This document shows, one piece after another, positions 11,345-21,758 of a DNA stretch of 64,000 nt. Below the pieces are notes generated by a model. The model was not told the DNA's origin and did no database searches. It saw only the letters and a program-made list of their open reading frames with translations. Position 1 is the stretch's first letter. Each line of letters starts with the position of its first letter. The stretch is from positions 3,576,501 to 3,640,500 of the forward strand of contig JAQQWL010000006.1 of the NCBI GenBank assembly GCA_038363925.1, given 5' to 3'. Origin of the DNA: Apiospora phragmitis (lineage: Eukaryota; Ascomycota; Sordariomycetes; Amphisphaeriales; Apiosporaceae). The position numbers were made by a program, and so were the translations under genes.

Positions 11345-14300
11345 ATGCCTCTCACCACTGCGACGGTTGGCATGGCCGTGACGCCGACAGTCCTCTCGAC
11401 TTTCTTGTCTCATGTACGTTGTCTTCGCTGGTGTACCCGCATATCTGGCCCAATTTTATCCTTTGTGTACCTATTCTCTGTAGTTGTGGCCTAAGATGCG
11501 CAGAAGCCAAGAGATATCGGGAATGGCTAGTCTGTCATACCTGGCCCCCATAAGGCGAATACTTATCGGGCGATCTCTGCTGTAGCTTGTATCTCTCGAT
11601 ACTTCAAGTGTCTATCGAGGCTCCTTGGCTGACTTGTATCACTTGCGTTTGCAGTACCTTAATCGGAAACCCCTTAAGCAACGACCGACTGCCCACCTGT
11701 CCTATGACGAGGGTTTGCATCTTATACGATCATTTCTGGCATATGCATCGCAACATACTGTCGAGGAGCTCCAAGCCTTTACGGCGCAATGGGTACCACA
11801 CCCGCAATGGGTCAAGGTCGACGAAGTCGAGATTCCTCAGGAGAAAATTGAAGAAGCTGCTGTTGCCATTACCAATCAGTTAGGTCCCGATGGCATCAGA
11901 CAGGTTGGCGGAACAAAATGGTGGCAATGGCGCAAAATGGAAAGCCCTCTGTCTGCTGAATGGATTGAGATGAAGTCGGACTATAACGAGCGCAAGAAGA
12001 ATGAGGATCCCGGCAAAAGAGTCATGCTCTATGTCCACGGCGGTGCTTACTTCTTTGGCTCTGTAGACGAGCATCGCTATCAGATGCAACGACATGCCAG
12101 GAAACTGAAGGCGCGAGTGTTTGCGCCAAAGTATCGCTTGTCGCCACAATACCCCTTTCCATGTGGCCTCCATGACTGCTTGGCAGCGTATATGTACTTG
12201 CTCACACTCCAAGATCCCAGCACGATCATCTTCGCTGGCGATTCCGCAGGTGGTGGCATGGTTATGAGCATGCTTATCACACTGCGAGACCGCGGCCTTC
12301 CCCTTCCAGCGGGCGCTGTTCTCATCAGCCCCTGGGTTGATCTGACACACTCGTTTCCGAGTGTCGCCATGGAGTCCCCTTTCGATTATATTCCTCAGCA
12401 CGGTTTTCATCACAAGCCCTCCAAGGCTTGGCCCCCCTTGAACCCTGAAGAGCGTGCCCTTCTTAAGGAACAAGTTGTAAAGCAAGCCAAGTCGGGCCAC
12501 AATAAGACGAAAAAGTCAGCTTCAGTTGAGACGAATGGCGTTCCCGAGGACGTTGGTCATCTTGATGGTCTAAGGACGCAAGCGAACGGGGAGGCAGTTG
12601 GTGGTTCTGCTCTACCAGACGATGTCGACCCACCACCAGTTTACCTTTCCATTGAGATCGATGGAAAGATTGTTGAACTGAAGGAACAAATCCAGGTATG
12701 CTTTCATGTTCTGCCCTCATATTCCAAGCACATTTCTGACCATACTTAGATGTACACCACCAATAATCTGCTATCGCATCCACTTGTGAGCCCAGTCATG
12801 CAGCCTACGCTTGGCGGCCTACCGCCATTACTCATCATGGTGGGAGGTGGTGAGGTTCTTCGTGACGAACAAATATATCTCGCTCACAAGTGCGCCAATC
12901 CCGAGAAATACGCGCCCCGTGATGAACTCCTGAATGCCGCTGCGAGAGAGCAGCTGTCGCGTTTTAAGCCGACAGATGTACAGCTTCAAGTGTGGGATGA
13001 CCTGTGCCACGTTGCGCCTACTCTTAGTTTTACGCGCCCGGCAAAGTTCATGTACCGGTCTATCGCTCAGTTTGGTGCCTGGGCTCTCGCAAGAGCCCAA
13101 AAAACAGAGATTGACATCCTTGACGATGACGATATCTCGTTCATTACTAATTCTGGTTCCGACAGTGATGGTGATAAGGTCCCCACCAGGACAGAAACCG
13201 AGGCGGGCGAAACGTCCAATGGTCCAGCTGTTGGAAAAGCTGGTGATGAATTACCACCCTTCAAGCATCACATGATCCGGCAGAGGGTGAGTCGCCACGG
13301 CGGAATCAGACCACTTGAGGCTGAAGAGGACCTACCAGCTTGTAAGGTGAACGTCAATGATGTTGGTATCATTAAGGAAGGGCCGGTGCGGAAGTGGCTC
13401 GAGACCCGCGGGCAATGGGACAACCGCTTCTCATCGACCAAAACCAAAATTCACAAAGGCCGGCTCAAGGAGTTGATCGTTGGCTACGAGACCTTCGATG
13501 GTGAACTACCGCCGCCCAGCGCTCTTGCTGGTCGTAGGAAGAAGGGCGATGAGTATGCTGGGCGCAAAAGACGCAAGAGCATGGGTCTTGCCTTGTGGTC
13601 TCTATGGGGATCCAAGCATGACGAAATGACAAAGAACCGGGAGCAGGTGGCAGACAAGGTTCCGGATACCAAGGTCGCCACTAAGGATGAGGGTAGCGGT
13701 GCTCGTTCCCATTCGGAATTGAAAGATCAAGAGGAGGTGACCGCTATGAGGAAGAACCTTGCATCTAGTCGGAGTACGTCGAGACGCCGTATGGTGCGCT
13801 ACAATAGCCAGGACTCAACGGATGACCAGGAAGCCGCTACCGCTCTCGACTCCCTGATGGCAAAACGCACTGCTGGGCAACAGCCCGGAGAAGGCGAGAG
13901 CGCTTCTGGGAACAGACTTCTTACCCTGACTACGCACCGGCCCCTGCGACTGGCGCCACAGGAAAACGACCGATGGTAGAAGGCATCGCGGTACCTTTCA
14001 GTATCCATAAGGAAGCGGAAACCGCGAGCATGATCACCCTTACATCCAATGTGGACGGCCAATTATCCCGGGTTGCTAGTCCGCGACCAATGAGTCTTGA
14101 GGTGGCGTCTACTACAAGTATCGCAGCTATAAAGAGTGTTGCGAGCGAAGAGGCTCGGTCCCAACCGTCAAAGTCGGAGTACGAGCTTCCCCGATCGATG
14201 AGCCCGAAAGTAGCTGCCGTCGATGATATGGAAGAGGGCGAGCCCGTTACTGCCGGGACTCCCCGTGCGACCAGTCCAGCCACCCCGGCTGCTACCAGCG

Positions 14301-14449
14301 CGGAGCCCACGCCTCTCGTAGAGAAGGCCGGTAATGGTTTGAGATCAATGGCGCCGGCCATGGCCGGCGGTGGCGCCACACCTCAACAGGAGCGGCCGCA
14401 TCTGGAGTCGTTTATCACTGCTCAGGAAGATCTGCCCAAAGCCCAGTAG
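11345..14449 (+). CDS. hormone-sensitive-lipase-like alpha/beta hydrolase with long C-terminal extension; frameshift in exon 3
   Basis: Three exons: 11345-11413, 11655-12695 and 12750-14449 (introns 241 and 54 nt). Exon 1 encodes MPLTTATVGMAVTPTVLSTF. The GDXG/HSL features are present: oxyanion motif HGGAYFFG (about 151-158), nucleophile GDSAGG (Ser about 220), acid in GGGEVLRDE (Asp about 409) and His in DDLCHVAP (about 457). The enzyme should hydrolyse acylglycerols or other esters. Beyond about residue 470 is a disordered, charged extension of more than 450 residues, seen in long fungal members and possibly regulatory. The frame breaks near 13883 (CAACAGCCCGG): one extra base restores ...MAKRTAGQQ into RRRRERFWEQTSYPDY and on to the stop at 14449, giving 2811 nt (936 residues). 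No intron can replace this, because the interval lacks GT. Confidence 0.85.
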
Positions 14450-15074
14450 TACAGGCGGTTGTAGTGAGTCCGTAATGCACAGCAGGGGAGGCCGAGAAAG
14501 ATAGGAGGGGACTCAAATGTAATAATAGGAAAGGATTGGGAAGGAGTAAACGTGTCGATACCCCATTCGGTTCAAGATTTCCACCTAAGATTGTACTGCG
14601 TATATCATCCTAGTAATAGCCTGTCGTTCGAATTATAGTTACTTTGTCAATCTCGTCAAGATGGATGGTCCGCAGACCACGGTCATGGTAATATGAAGAT
14701 TCGTTAGTCCACTGTGACCTTGAGTATACCGTAAATACTGTTGTGAGACCATAGAGATATGCGTTGTTGAGAGACGTGTTTCTACAAGTTGATATACATA
14801 TAATTCATATGAATACAAGAGTCGTGAATTCCCCCTGTACTTCTCCGTAGATCAGTAGGGCCTCTCCCACGACAGAACATCTGTATATGTTCCCAGGGGG
14901 AGCATGACTTGAGTTGAGGGCCCCCTATACTGCCACCATAGCCATCTTTGCTTCTAGCAAAACAGCTATGTTGGTATCATGGCCGGTCTATCCAGTTCTG
15001 AGCTGCTACGGCTGGTGTGCTGAAGTCCGTTGGTCATTGAAGTCGTCGCTTTCACCACGGTAATTTGTGTCCGT
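14450..15074. other. intergenic, convergent 3' flanks
   Basis: About 625 bp between the stops of the lipase-like gene and mL41. The first 350 bp are AT-rich and probably hold the lipase 3' UTR and polyadenylation signals. Nothing else is recognisable. Confidence 0.5.
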
Positions 15075-15540
15075 CTAGTCCAGACCATTCTGCTCCTTCC
15101 ATCGCTCGAGGTAGAACTGAGGACTCTTGGGACCCTTTGCATAGCCGCTGTACTCGCCGCGAGTCGCCTCCACCCTGCGGGTGACGAACGGGCTCAACTA
15201 TTGCGCAAACTCGAATTAGCATGCCTCCGAATTCATTCATTCTCTCTTTCTCCGCACTGCGCAATTCAAGCGATCGTATCTCCGCTCGTTCACTCCAGTT
15301 GTCTTCCCCGTGCCTTCATGTATTCCTTACCTTGAACAAGTCGAGCCCCGGAGGCACCACGTACGTCCGCACCTTCTGCCAATCGATCACATAGCCTCCG
15401 AACTTGGTGTGGTGACCCATCGAGCCCGTTCTCGTACCCTTGTAGAAGCCCTTGTTGGCGTCCTTGGTTGTCAGCGGCAGCTTGCGGAACGCCTTCGCAT
15501 ACCGGAAAACCTGTCTGGGTTTGCTGCCGCGCGGTTTCAT
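15075..15540 (-). CDS. mrpl27: mitochondrial large-subunit ribosomal protein mL41 (yeast Mrpl27)
   Basis: Two exons: 15540-15331 (70 codons) and 15197-15075, with a 133-nt intron (GTAAGG...AATAG); 110 residues. The conserved core [20 protein letters not shown], then [20 protein letters not shown], is diagnostic for the mL41/Mrpl27 family. Exon 2 adds the conserved C-terminal half ending [13 protein letters not shown]. The protein is a structural component of the mitoribosomal large subunit on the matrix side. The basic N-terminus ([19 protein letters not shown]) can act as a targeting region. It is transcribed divergently from Utp14 over 463 bp. Confidence 0.95.
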
Positions 15541-16003
15541 ATTGTCGGATGTGTGGGGGGTTGATTGCCGGTTCAGGAGATGGAGGTGGTGGTGTTATGT
15601 CGAGACCGCATCAACGGGTGCGCGTGCATCGATTTCTTTCGGAACCGGCAACGACGAAGAATTGAATTGATGACTGACAGGGGTGGGTCGGCCGTCGGCC
15701 TTTCGAATCTCTGATGGCTAATCGATAGTGGCTTAGAGTGGAGACACAGGGATGGAGGGGTCCATTTACAGTGGGAAAGCTACAAACTTCCACCCCACCC
15801 ACAGCCGGCAGAAAAAAAGTTGGGAGACCGCCTAAAAGTTCCTGGTCTGCGTATACTCAATGTAGTACAACAGCTCGACATTCGACTGGCAATTACGACG
15901 ACGACGAGCAGCAAACTCAAAGTCAATCATCCTGCGCTCTGACGTCTATCGGATTGTTTCTGGTTCTCGTTACCACAAAGTGGAAAGACCTACTTAGTAC
16001 ACT
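15541..16003. promoter_or_regulatory. bidirectional promoter of mL41 and Utp14
   Basis: 463 bp separate the two start codons, so both genes probably share regulatory sequence. I looked for the yeast-type PAC and RRPE ribosome-biogenesis motifs and did not find a clear copy. No other gene fits here. Confidence 0.6.
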
Positions 16004-18773
16004 ATGGGAGGTCGCGAAGCCCATGGCCGGCCTTTGATGGCCGCCGGGCCCACCAAGGGTGCTGGTAACAAGAGACCCAGGTCCAAGGCCAAGTCGAGAA
16101 CCACGGCCATGAATGCGTTCGCTATTGCATCCGACCACCATGCCGAACGAACCAAGCGGACTCCCCGGAACAGGGGGCTCGACGTCGACTTTGGGCCAGG
16201 CAAGGCTGTAGAAAACGACGAAGACGACGACGAAGATGATGACGACGAAGACGAGAGGCCGCGGAAAGTGCGCCGCGCTACCCGCGACGAAGACGGCCAG
16301 GCAATCGAGTACGGGAGCGACAGCAGCGGCAACGAGTGGAGAGTCGGCGTCACCGGCAATGAGGATGACGATTCGGAGATCGAGTCGGATGAGGCGTTCG
16401 GCGAAAGCGACGAAGAACGATTCGATGGGTACGCGTTCGGCGGAAGCAAGGCAAAGGCCTGCAAGAAGAAGGGAGAGGAGGAGGAGGATGGCAGCGACGA
16501 TGAGTCTCTTGGCTCGGACGCAATCGATCTTGCGCAAGCTCTGGATATGTCCATGTCCGACGATGACGGTCCGGAGGGCGAGGCGGCAGATGACGATTCT
16601 GACGAGGACTCCGGTTCTGATGAAAGCGAATCTGGTCAGGATTCATCCGAGGATGAGGAAGACGACGATATCGATGGGGCCGGCGTCAAAGACTTCGTTT
16701 CGAAATTTGCTGGAGTCGCGCAAGACGACGATGACGAGGAGCCGGTAGTAGCTCAAACCAAGTCCAAGATCGACCTGAAGGACCTCGGCCTCACTGGTAT
16801 CAATGACCCCCAATTGAAACAGTCCGTCAGGCTTTTGACCAAGGAGAAGCGATCAAGCAAACCACAGAAACTGGATGTGCCTCTGGCTCGGAGAGCTCAA
16901 GGCCGCCTAGACCGCGCCGTTGCTTACGAGCAGACCAACAAGATGCTCGATCGCTGGACTGAAACAGTGAAACAAAACCGGCGTGCAGACCATCTCATGT
17001 TTCCTTTGGCTCAGAACGAGACTGGCCTGGCAAAGCTCGACAATACGCAAATCCACCCGATAAACCAGAAGGCGGCCACCAACGAGCTAGAGCAGACGAT
17101 TCTGGGTATAATGGAACAGAGTGGTCTGGGCCCGAGCGCAGAGAAGGGTCAATCGAATCTGACAGACGACGACGAAGAACGACGAGCTCTCGCAAGGCAA
17201 AATATCATTGAACGCCGCAAAGAACGTGAACTCAAGTCCGAGAGGACAAGAGGGCCAAGCGCCTGAAGAAGATCAAGTCGAAGACATTCCACCGTATTCA
17301 CAGGAAGCAACGCGAGAAGGACGACATGAAGGAACACGAGGTCAGAGTTGCCGCTGGTGAGATCGACTCGGAAGAGGAGAGGGAAGCCCAAGAGCGACAA
17401 CGTGCTACAGAAAGAATGGGAGCTCGGCATAGAGAAAGCAAGTGGGCCAAAATGGCCAACAAAAATGGCCGTGCTGCATGGGACGAGGATGTACGGACGG
17501 GTATCGCCGATATGGCGCGGCGAAACGAGGAGCTGCGTCGCCGTGTCGATGGGCGACCTACCAAGGGAAGCGATGACGACGATGACTCGGACTACTCGGC
17601 AGACTCGGAGGAGGGTGACGACCGAAAGCGCATCCTGCGGGAACTCGAAGCTGCCGAAAATGCCACCGACGGGCCTGGGTCTAAACTCATGAACATGGCC
17701 TTCATGCAGAAGAGCGAAGCGGTAAAGAAAAAGGCGAACGATGAGTTGACTAAACAAATACTCAAACAGCTCCGGGAAGAAGATGGCTCAGATCACGACT
17801 CTGATGCTTCTGAACCTGAAGGTGTGGTTGGCAGGAAGACATTCGGTGGCCCTGTTACAGATGCCGACGGTAACACTATCACCGCCATGAAAAAGAGAAA
17901 GGAGAAGAAGCCAAGGCAAGAGGAAGTTGCAGAGGCGCTCGGGAAGATTCTTTCTGAAAAGAACGACGCAGCCGCGCACGTAGCAACTTCTGCAACTCGA
18001 GAACAGGTCATCAAACCCACCCAAGGTGCGTGGTCTGCTGCTCCAGTCGAGAAAGTTTCCAAGAAGCAAAAGAAGGGCAAAGCAAATTCGGGCGCCGATG
18101 TGCTGGATCTCGACGCTAGTGCCGTTGTTCGTGCTCCTGAACCCGACAACAAGGCTCGGCCAAAGCCTGCAACGACCAAGCAGCGAACCACCATGGCCGG
18201 TGATGACGATGCGTCCGACGACGGTGAAAACCATATGCCAATCCGCTTCACCGAGCAAGAGCTTCTCGACAAAGCATTCGGCGGTCTTGATGTGGTCGCG
18301 GACTTTGAAGAAGAAAAGCACGTGCTCCAGGATGAACAAGACGAGAAGACCATCGACAAGACCATGCCAGGCTGGGGCAGTTGGGTTGGTGAGGGCGTCT
18401 CGAAGCGGGAGCAGAAGCGCCACCAGGGACGGTTCTTAGAGAAGCAGGCCGGCGTGAAGAAGACAGACCGCAAGGACAATAAGCTCAAGAACGTCATCAT
18501 CAACGAGAAACGCACGAAAAAGGCAAGCTCTTCCTCCCCATGCTGTCGGAGATCCCACCAGAAGGCAATAATACTGACCGCAAGTAACAGAATGACAAAT
18601 ATCTCGCTTCTCATCTGCCGCATACCTACGAGAACCAGATGCAGTACGAACGATCTCTCCGCCTGCCTATGGGTCCGGAATGGGTCACCAAGCAGACGTT
18701 CCAGGCGGCGACGAAGCCTCGGGTCATGCTCAAGCAGGGTGTCATTGCGCCTATGTCTCGGCCGGAGCACTAG
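16004..18773 (+). CDS. utp14: U3 snoRNP / SSU-processome protein Utp14; frameshift in exon 1 and a GC-AG intron
   Basis: Two exons: 16004-18522 and 18591-18773, about 900 residues. The N-terminus (MGGREAHGRPLM) and the motif SDEAFGESDEERFDGYAFGG are typical of Utp14. Long Asp/Glu/Ser-rich tracts follow, then the conserved core with KRLKKIKSKTFHRIHRKQRE, and a C-terminus ending in MLKQGVIAPMSRPEH. Utp14 acts in the nucleolus, activating the helicase Dhr1 for 18S rRNA maturation. The frame breaks at about 17241-17246 (TCCGAGAGGACAAG): one extra base joins ...KERELKS to EEDKRAKRLKK, making exon 1 exactly 840 codons. The 68-nt intron 18523-18590 starts with GC (AAG|GCAAGC) and ends TAACAG with a TACTGAC branch site; splicing it restores NDKYLASHLPHTYENQ. 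Reading through the intron instead gives an implausible tail to 18909. Confidence 0.92.
18523..18590 (+). other. non-canonical GC-AG intron in Utp14
   Basis: The donor AAG|GCAAGC is a near-perfect U1 match apart from the C at +2. The branch site TACTGAC lies 13 nt before the acceptor TAACAG. Protein conservation on both sides (NEKRTKK then NDKYLASHL) fixes both boundaries. GC-AG introns are a small minority class in fungi. Confidence 0.85.
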
Positions 18774-19021
18774 GTGTAGAATTAGACATTGCATTTTAAA
18801 ACGGAAATGCATGAGCGTGGCATATAGACCAGCTACAATAGATTCTGCACTACTTGGCTACTTATATGGACTGAGTAGTCATCACTATCAACAAGCAATT
18901 TCGGGATGATGTGATCTGTTTTCTTTGTAACAACTCGAGATGATGCCTGATTTGTACGACTGCAAGGAAGTCAATTGAGGTAAGTTCGGGGCCTACGTGG
19001 TGGTGATGATACAGAACATGA
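18774..19021. other. short convergent intergenic region
   Basis: Holds the 3' flanks of Utp14 and the first secreted-protein gene. Nothing else is recognisable. Confidence 0.5.
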
Positions 19022-19699
19022 CTACTTTTCGGTACACCAGGTAGGGCTGGTCGAATGTTTACCCATCGGGCACTCCATCTTCCTAAGCTGCCACTCCACG
19101 AGGGTTCCCCCACAGTCCATACTCCCCTTCGTCCCCACGCGATCATAATCACCATCAGCGCTTTTGGCATGGCGGTCCAGCGACTCCCGCACCAGGTTCT
19201 TCACATCGTCGTTGCCCACCTCGACTGTGAGCTTCTTGCCGCCATGGTCCTTGGGCGGGTGCCAGCCCGTCACCACGAAGACGCACTTGCTCGCCTCGGC
19301 GTGGATCCAGGGCTGCTTCGGCGGAGAGGGCCCCGCGTCCTCCAGCGTCCAGTTGCTGAAGTACAGCCAAGTAGAGCCCAGCGGCCGCAGGAGTAAGTCG
19401 CAGTTGTCCTTGCTCGGCAGCGGTGCGCCGCCGGCGTCCTTGGCTGGGTCGAGGTCCGCGACGGCGGGCGGCTTGGTCTTGCAGAGGGTGAGGTGCTTGG
19501 TGTGGGGATCTGGGGGTGCTGGGCGCCACTGCGGGACGTGCCGGTTGTCGTTGTCGAGCCATTCTTTGGCGATGGGGATGTGCTCTTCGTTGTCCTTGGT
19601 ATCGTCGTCGGCGCGGGCTTGGATCCTCTCCGGGTGGGCGTGGGAGAATGGTAGGAAAAGGGCGGTGGCTATCACGGAGTATGTAATGATGATCTTCAT
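19022..19699 (-). CDS. secreted cysteine-rich protein, Hce2/Ecp2-like (copy A)
   Basis: A single-exon frame of 225 residues. A signal peptide is clear (MKIIITYSVIATALFLPFSHA, cleavage near residue 21). Six cysteines follow; four fit the Hce2 spacing seen in copy B: LTLCKTK, PSKDNC, SKCVFVV and MDCGG, with GNDDVKNLV before the last. This matches the Hce2 family (homologues of Cladosporium fulvum effector Ecp2), secreted proteins of plant- and insect-associated fungi linked to host necrosis or to antagonism. A tail of about 20 residues with two extra cysteines is specific to this copy. A TATA-like AT-rich segment lies about 25 bp upstream of the ATG. The gene is head-to-head with copy B. The family call rests on motif pattern, not on a search; the secreted nature is much surer than the function. 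Confidence 0.72.
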   Translation of the reverse strand: MKIIITYSVIATALFLPFSHAHPERIQARADDDTKDNEEHIPIAKEWLDNDNRHVPQWRPAPPDPHTKHLTLCKTKPPAVADLDPAKDAGGAPLPSKDNCDLLLRPLGSTWLYFSNWTLEDAGPSPPKQPWIHAEASKCVFVVTGWHPPKDHGGKKLTVEVGNDDVKNLVRESLDRHAKSADGDYDRVGTKGSMDCGGTLVEWQLRKMECPMGKHSTSPTWCTEK

Positions 19700-20414
19700 C
19701 TTGATATGTATCTATAGTGTATCTATAATAGGGAAGCGGGAAATAGAAGCTCGCGGGCCATCGGTGGCTTTTATTGCCAGTAGGCATCTCCTCCCAGGTT
19801 TCAGATAGTTCACTTTGGATTAGTCTTTGGATCCCAGGTTTATTCAAGTCATAATGACCAAACTGGTACGGAAGCGAGCGGATGATGGTTGCTATAGCGT
19901 CATGCGACTAGCTGCCCCTTTGTAGTGGTGGTGCTTGCTAGGAACGCTCTTGATGCATACCTAGTGATGTAACAACCATGGCCATTGTCCCAAACTAGGA
20001 ATATCCTTCATAGCTAAGTATCGTAGCAGCCCCTAATTTAATACACGACTTTTCGTTCAGTTCCATTGTTGACGGTTTGCTGTTGGCCGGCAAGCTTATC
20101 GAGTACACCTAGTTCTCTTTGTCTTCCTCCCAATCACTACTGGCTACACCCCAACATTTGTCAGGGGGTAGCCTGACACGACGAGCAAGGATATTTGTGA
20201 GCAAGAAAGGAATAGAAAAGATGGTAGATCAGAACAAGGAAGGCGAACTGGTAGTGCTATGTGATACGAGAGCCTTTTGCTTCCATATAAGCAAGCAACG
20301 CCTCCTGTGGGATAGAAAAAGTGTACTAATAGCAACCACAGTGAATACTGTCTTGTAGCCCTTATAAAATCCTCCTCACTGCAAAATCGGCAACACAGCT
20401 AGCTACCTACAACC
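19700..20414. promoter_or_regulatory. shared divergent promoter of the two secreted-protein genes
   Basis: 715 bp between the two ATGs. A TATA box (TATAAAA) is at 20363-20369, about 46 bp upstream of the copy B start. AT-rich TATA-like sequence at 19721-19730 precedes copy A. No other gene is visible. Confidence 0.55.
20363..20369 (+). promoter_or_regulatory. TATA box of secreted-protein gene B
   Basis: TATAAAA stands 46 bp before the ATG and just upstream of a pyrimidine-rich, CACTGCAAAA-type leader. A strong TATA box is typical of highly inducible genes. Confidence 0.5.
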
Positions 20415-20942
20415 ATGAAATTGCATCTGGCCTTCATATACGCTTGGCTTTTCACTGCCTCGTCAGCCCTTATGGGCGATGAACTCGACAAAAATGTCTT
20501 AGTCCACGAGGGCTATACCCATAATGGCAAGGACTACCGGGCCGGGCCTAAGGTCACCACATGTGACGATCCCACAAATCTGGCAGACGGCCCTCGTCCT
20601 CCGGATGCAGAGTCGGCACAAGGGAAAGACTGCAACACCATCCTGAACTGGATCGATACCCATTGGGCCGGCCATGGGAATTGGGCCATCACCAAGCCTA
20701 CTAATCTCGACGGTATCGTGCGGTCAAACAGCTGCTTCGTAGACATATCTCAACAGGCTAGCTCGAAGTACAAGAGGCTCGTGTTTGGCAGCGAGGACCT
20801 GAAGAACATCATCCTACAAAAGAACGGGACATCATATTCGGCTACTGGGTGGCACAATGGTAGTATGAAGTGCGGCGATGCGATGATCGACTACAAACTG
20901 TATGGGCGGCCCAAACCAAAGCGCCGAGAAGTCAGGCGGTGA
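20415..20942 (+). CDS. secreted cysteine-rich protein, Hce2/Ecp2-like (copy B)
   Basis: A single-exon frame of 175 residues with a signal peptide (MKLHLAFIYAWLFTASSA). Four cysteines occur in the mature part: KVTTCDDP, GKDCNTIL, SNSCFVD and MKCGD. Between the third and fourth lies GSEDLKNIILQ, followed by SYSATGWHNGSMKCG, which corresponds to GNDDVKNLV...GTKGSMDCGG in copy A. The two proteins are therefore diverged paralogues with shared architecture. The C-terminus is very basic (RPKPKRREVRR). A candidate effector or antagonistic protein secreted outside the cell; the actual target cannot be told. It has no transmembrane or GPI signal. The alternative is an unrelated small secreted protein with chance cysteine spacing. 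Confidence 0.7.
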   Translation: MKLHLAFIYAWLFTASSALMGDELDKNVLVHEGYTHNGKDYRAGPKVTTCDDPTNLADGPRPPDAESAQGKDCNTILNWIDTHWAGHGNWAITKPTNLDGIVRSNSCFVDISQQASSKYKRLVFGSEDLKNIILQKNGTSYSATGWHNGSMKCGDAMIDYKLYGRPKPKRREVRR

Positions 20943-21758
20943 CAAACGGGTACATTTCATGCTGGTCAGTTCCTCGTGGAGGTCATAGGGGTGGCTCAGG
21001 AGTGGTAGCAACGACGCATATGGGATCAGGCGTATCACAACGACCGAGATAGCCAACCCTGCCCGTAGTAGCGAATACAGTTTATTCCTTGCTTTTATTT
21101 CAGTGACAACCAAGATCTACCTAGATAATCCGCAGAGCTGTTGAGATCGTGTGCCGATATCAGAGTTACGATCGAAACGGACACGTCCGTTGCCTTCCAT
21201 GTATCAAGCACACTTGAATTGGTTGCTAGGCCGAGTAGAAACAGCTGCACTAAGCTTAGGAGTCCTAGGTATGGTAGATGGTCACCCACCAGGCAACCGC
21301 CTTCCAGGTACCCAAGCTCCCCTTGATAAGGCAGAATAACTCACTGTTCTTTCACCAGCAAGCAGTTGCCATTACACGCATCATCCATATGGTGTAATGG
21401 TAGTGAGGTCTTCCACCAACAGAAAAGAAAAACCACTGATCCCAGAAAAGACACCACGTTCGAATCCCACCCAAAGTAACAGAAAACAGGAGACCAATGT
21501 CCTCCCTCCGACTGCTCCGGACCGTGATGGAAAAGCGTAAACAACTAAATACCCGGAAGACAACCGCCGATGCCACAGTGGTCATCGGCCTGTCTATGGG
21601 TTAGGCAATGTGCCTGACCCAGAAGGGGGCGTGACAGTCTGGTGTGCTGTGTCGGTCCTAGTAGACCGTGGTGCTTGCGCCCGGTTTACTTTTGCATCTG
21701 CTAAGTGCCCCTCCCTCCTCTTCTTCCCTTGACCATATCTTTTTTAATGATCATCCTG
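20943..21758. other. convergent intergenic region with tRNA-like box A/B remnant
   Basis: About 815 bp between copy B and the F-box gene. It contains a perfect RNA polymerase III box A (TGGTGTAATGG, 21391-21401) and a near-perfect box B (CGTTCGAATCC, 21458-21468). The flanks do not pair into acceptor or T stems, so this is not a working tRNA gene. No protein gene is supported. Confidence 0.5.
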
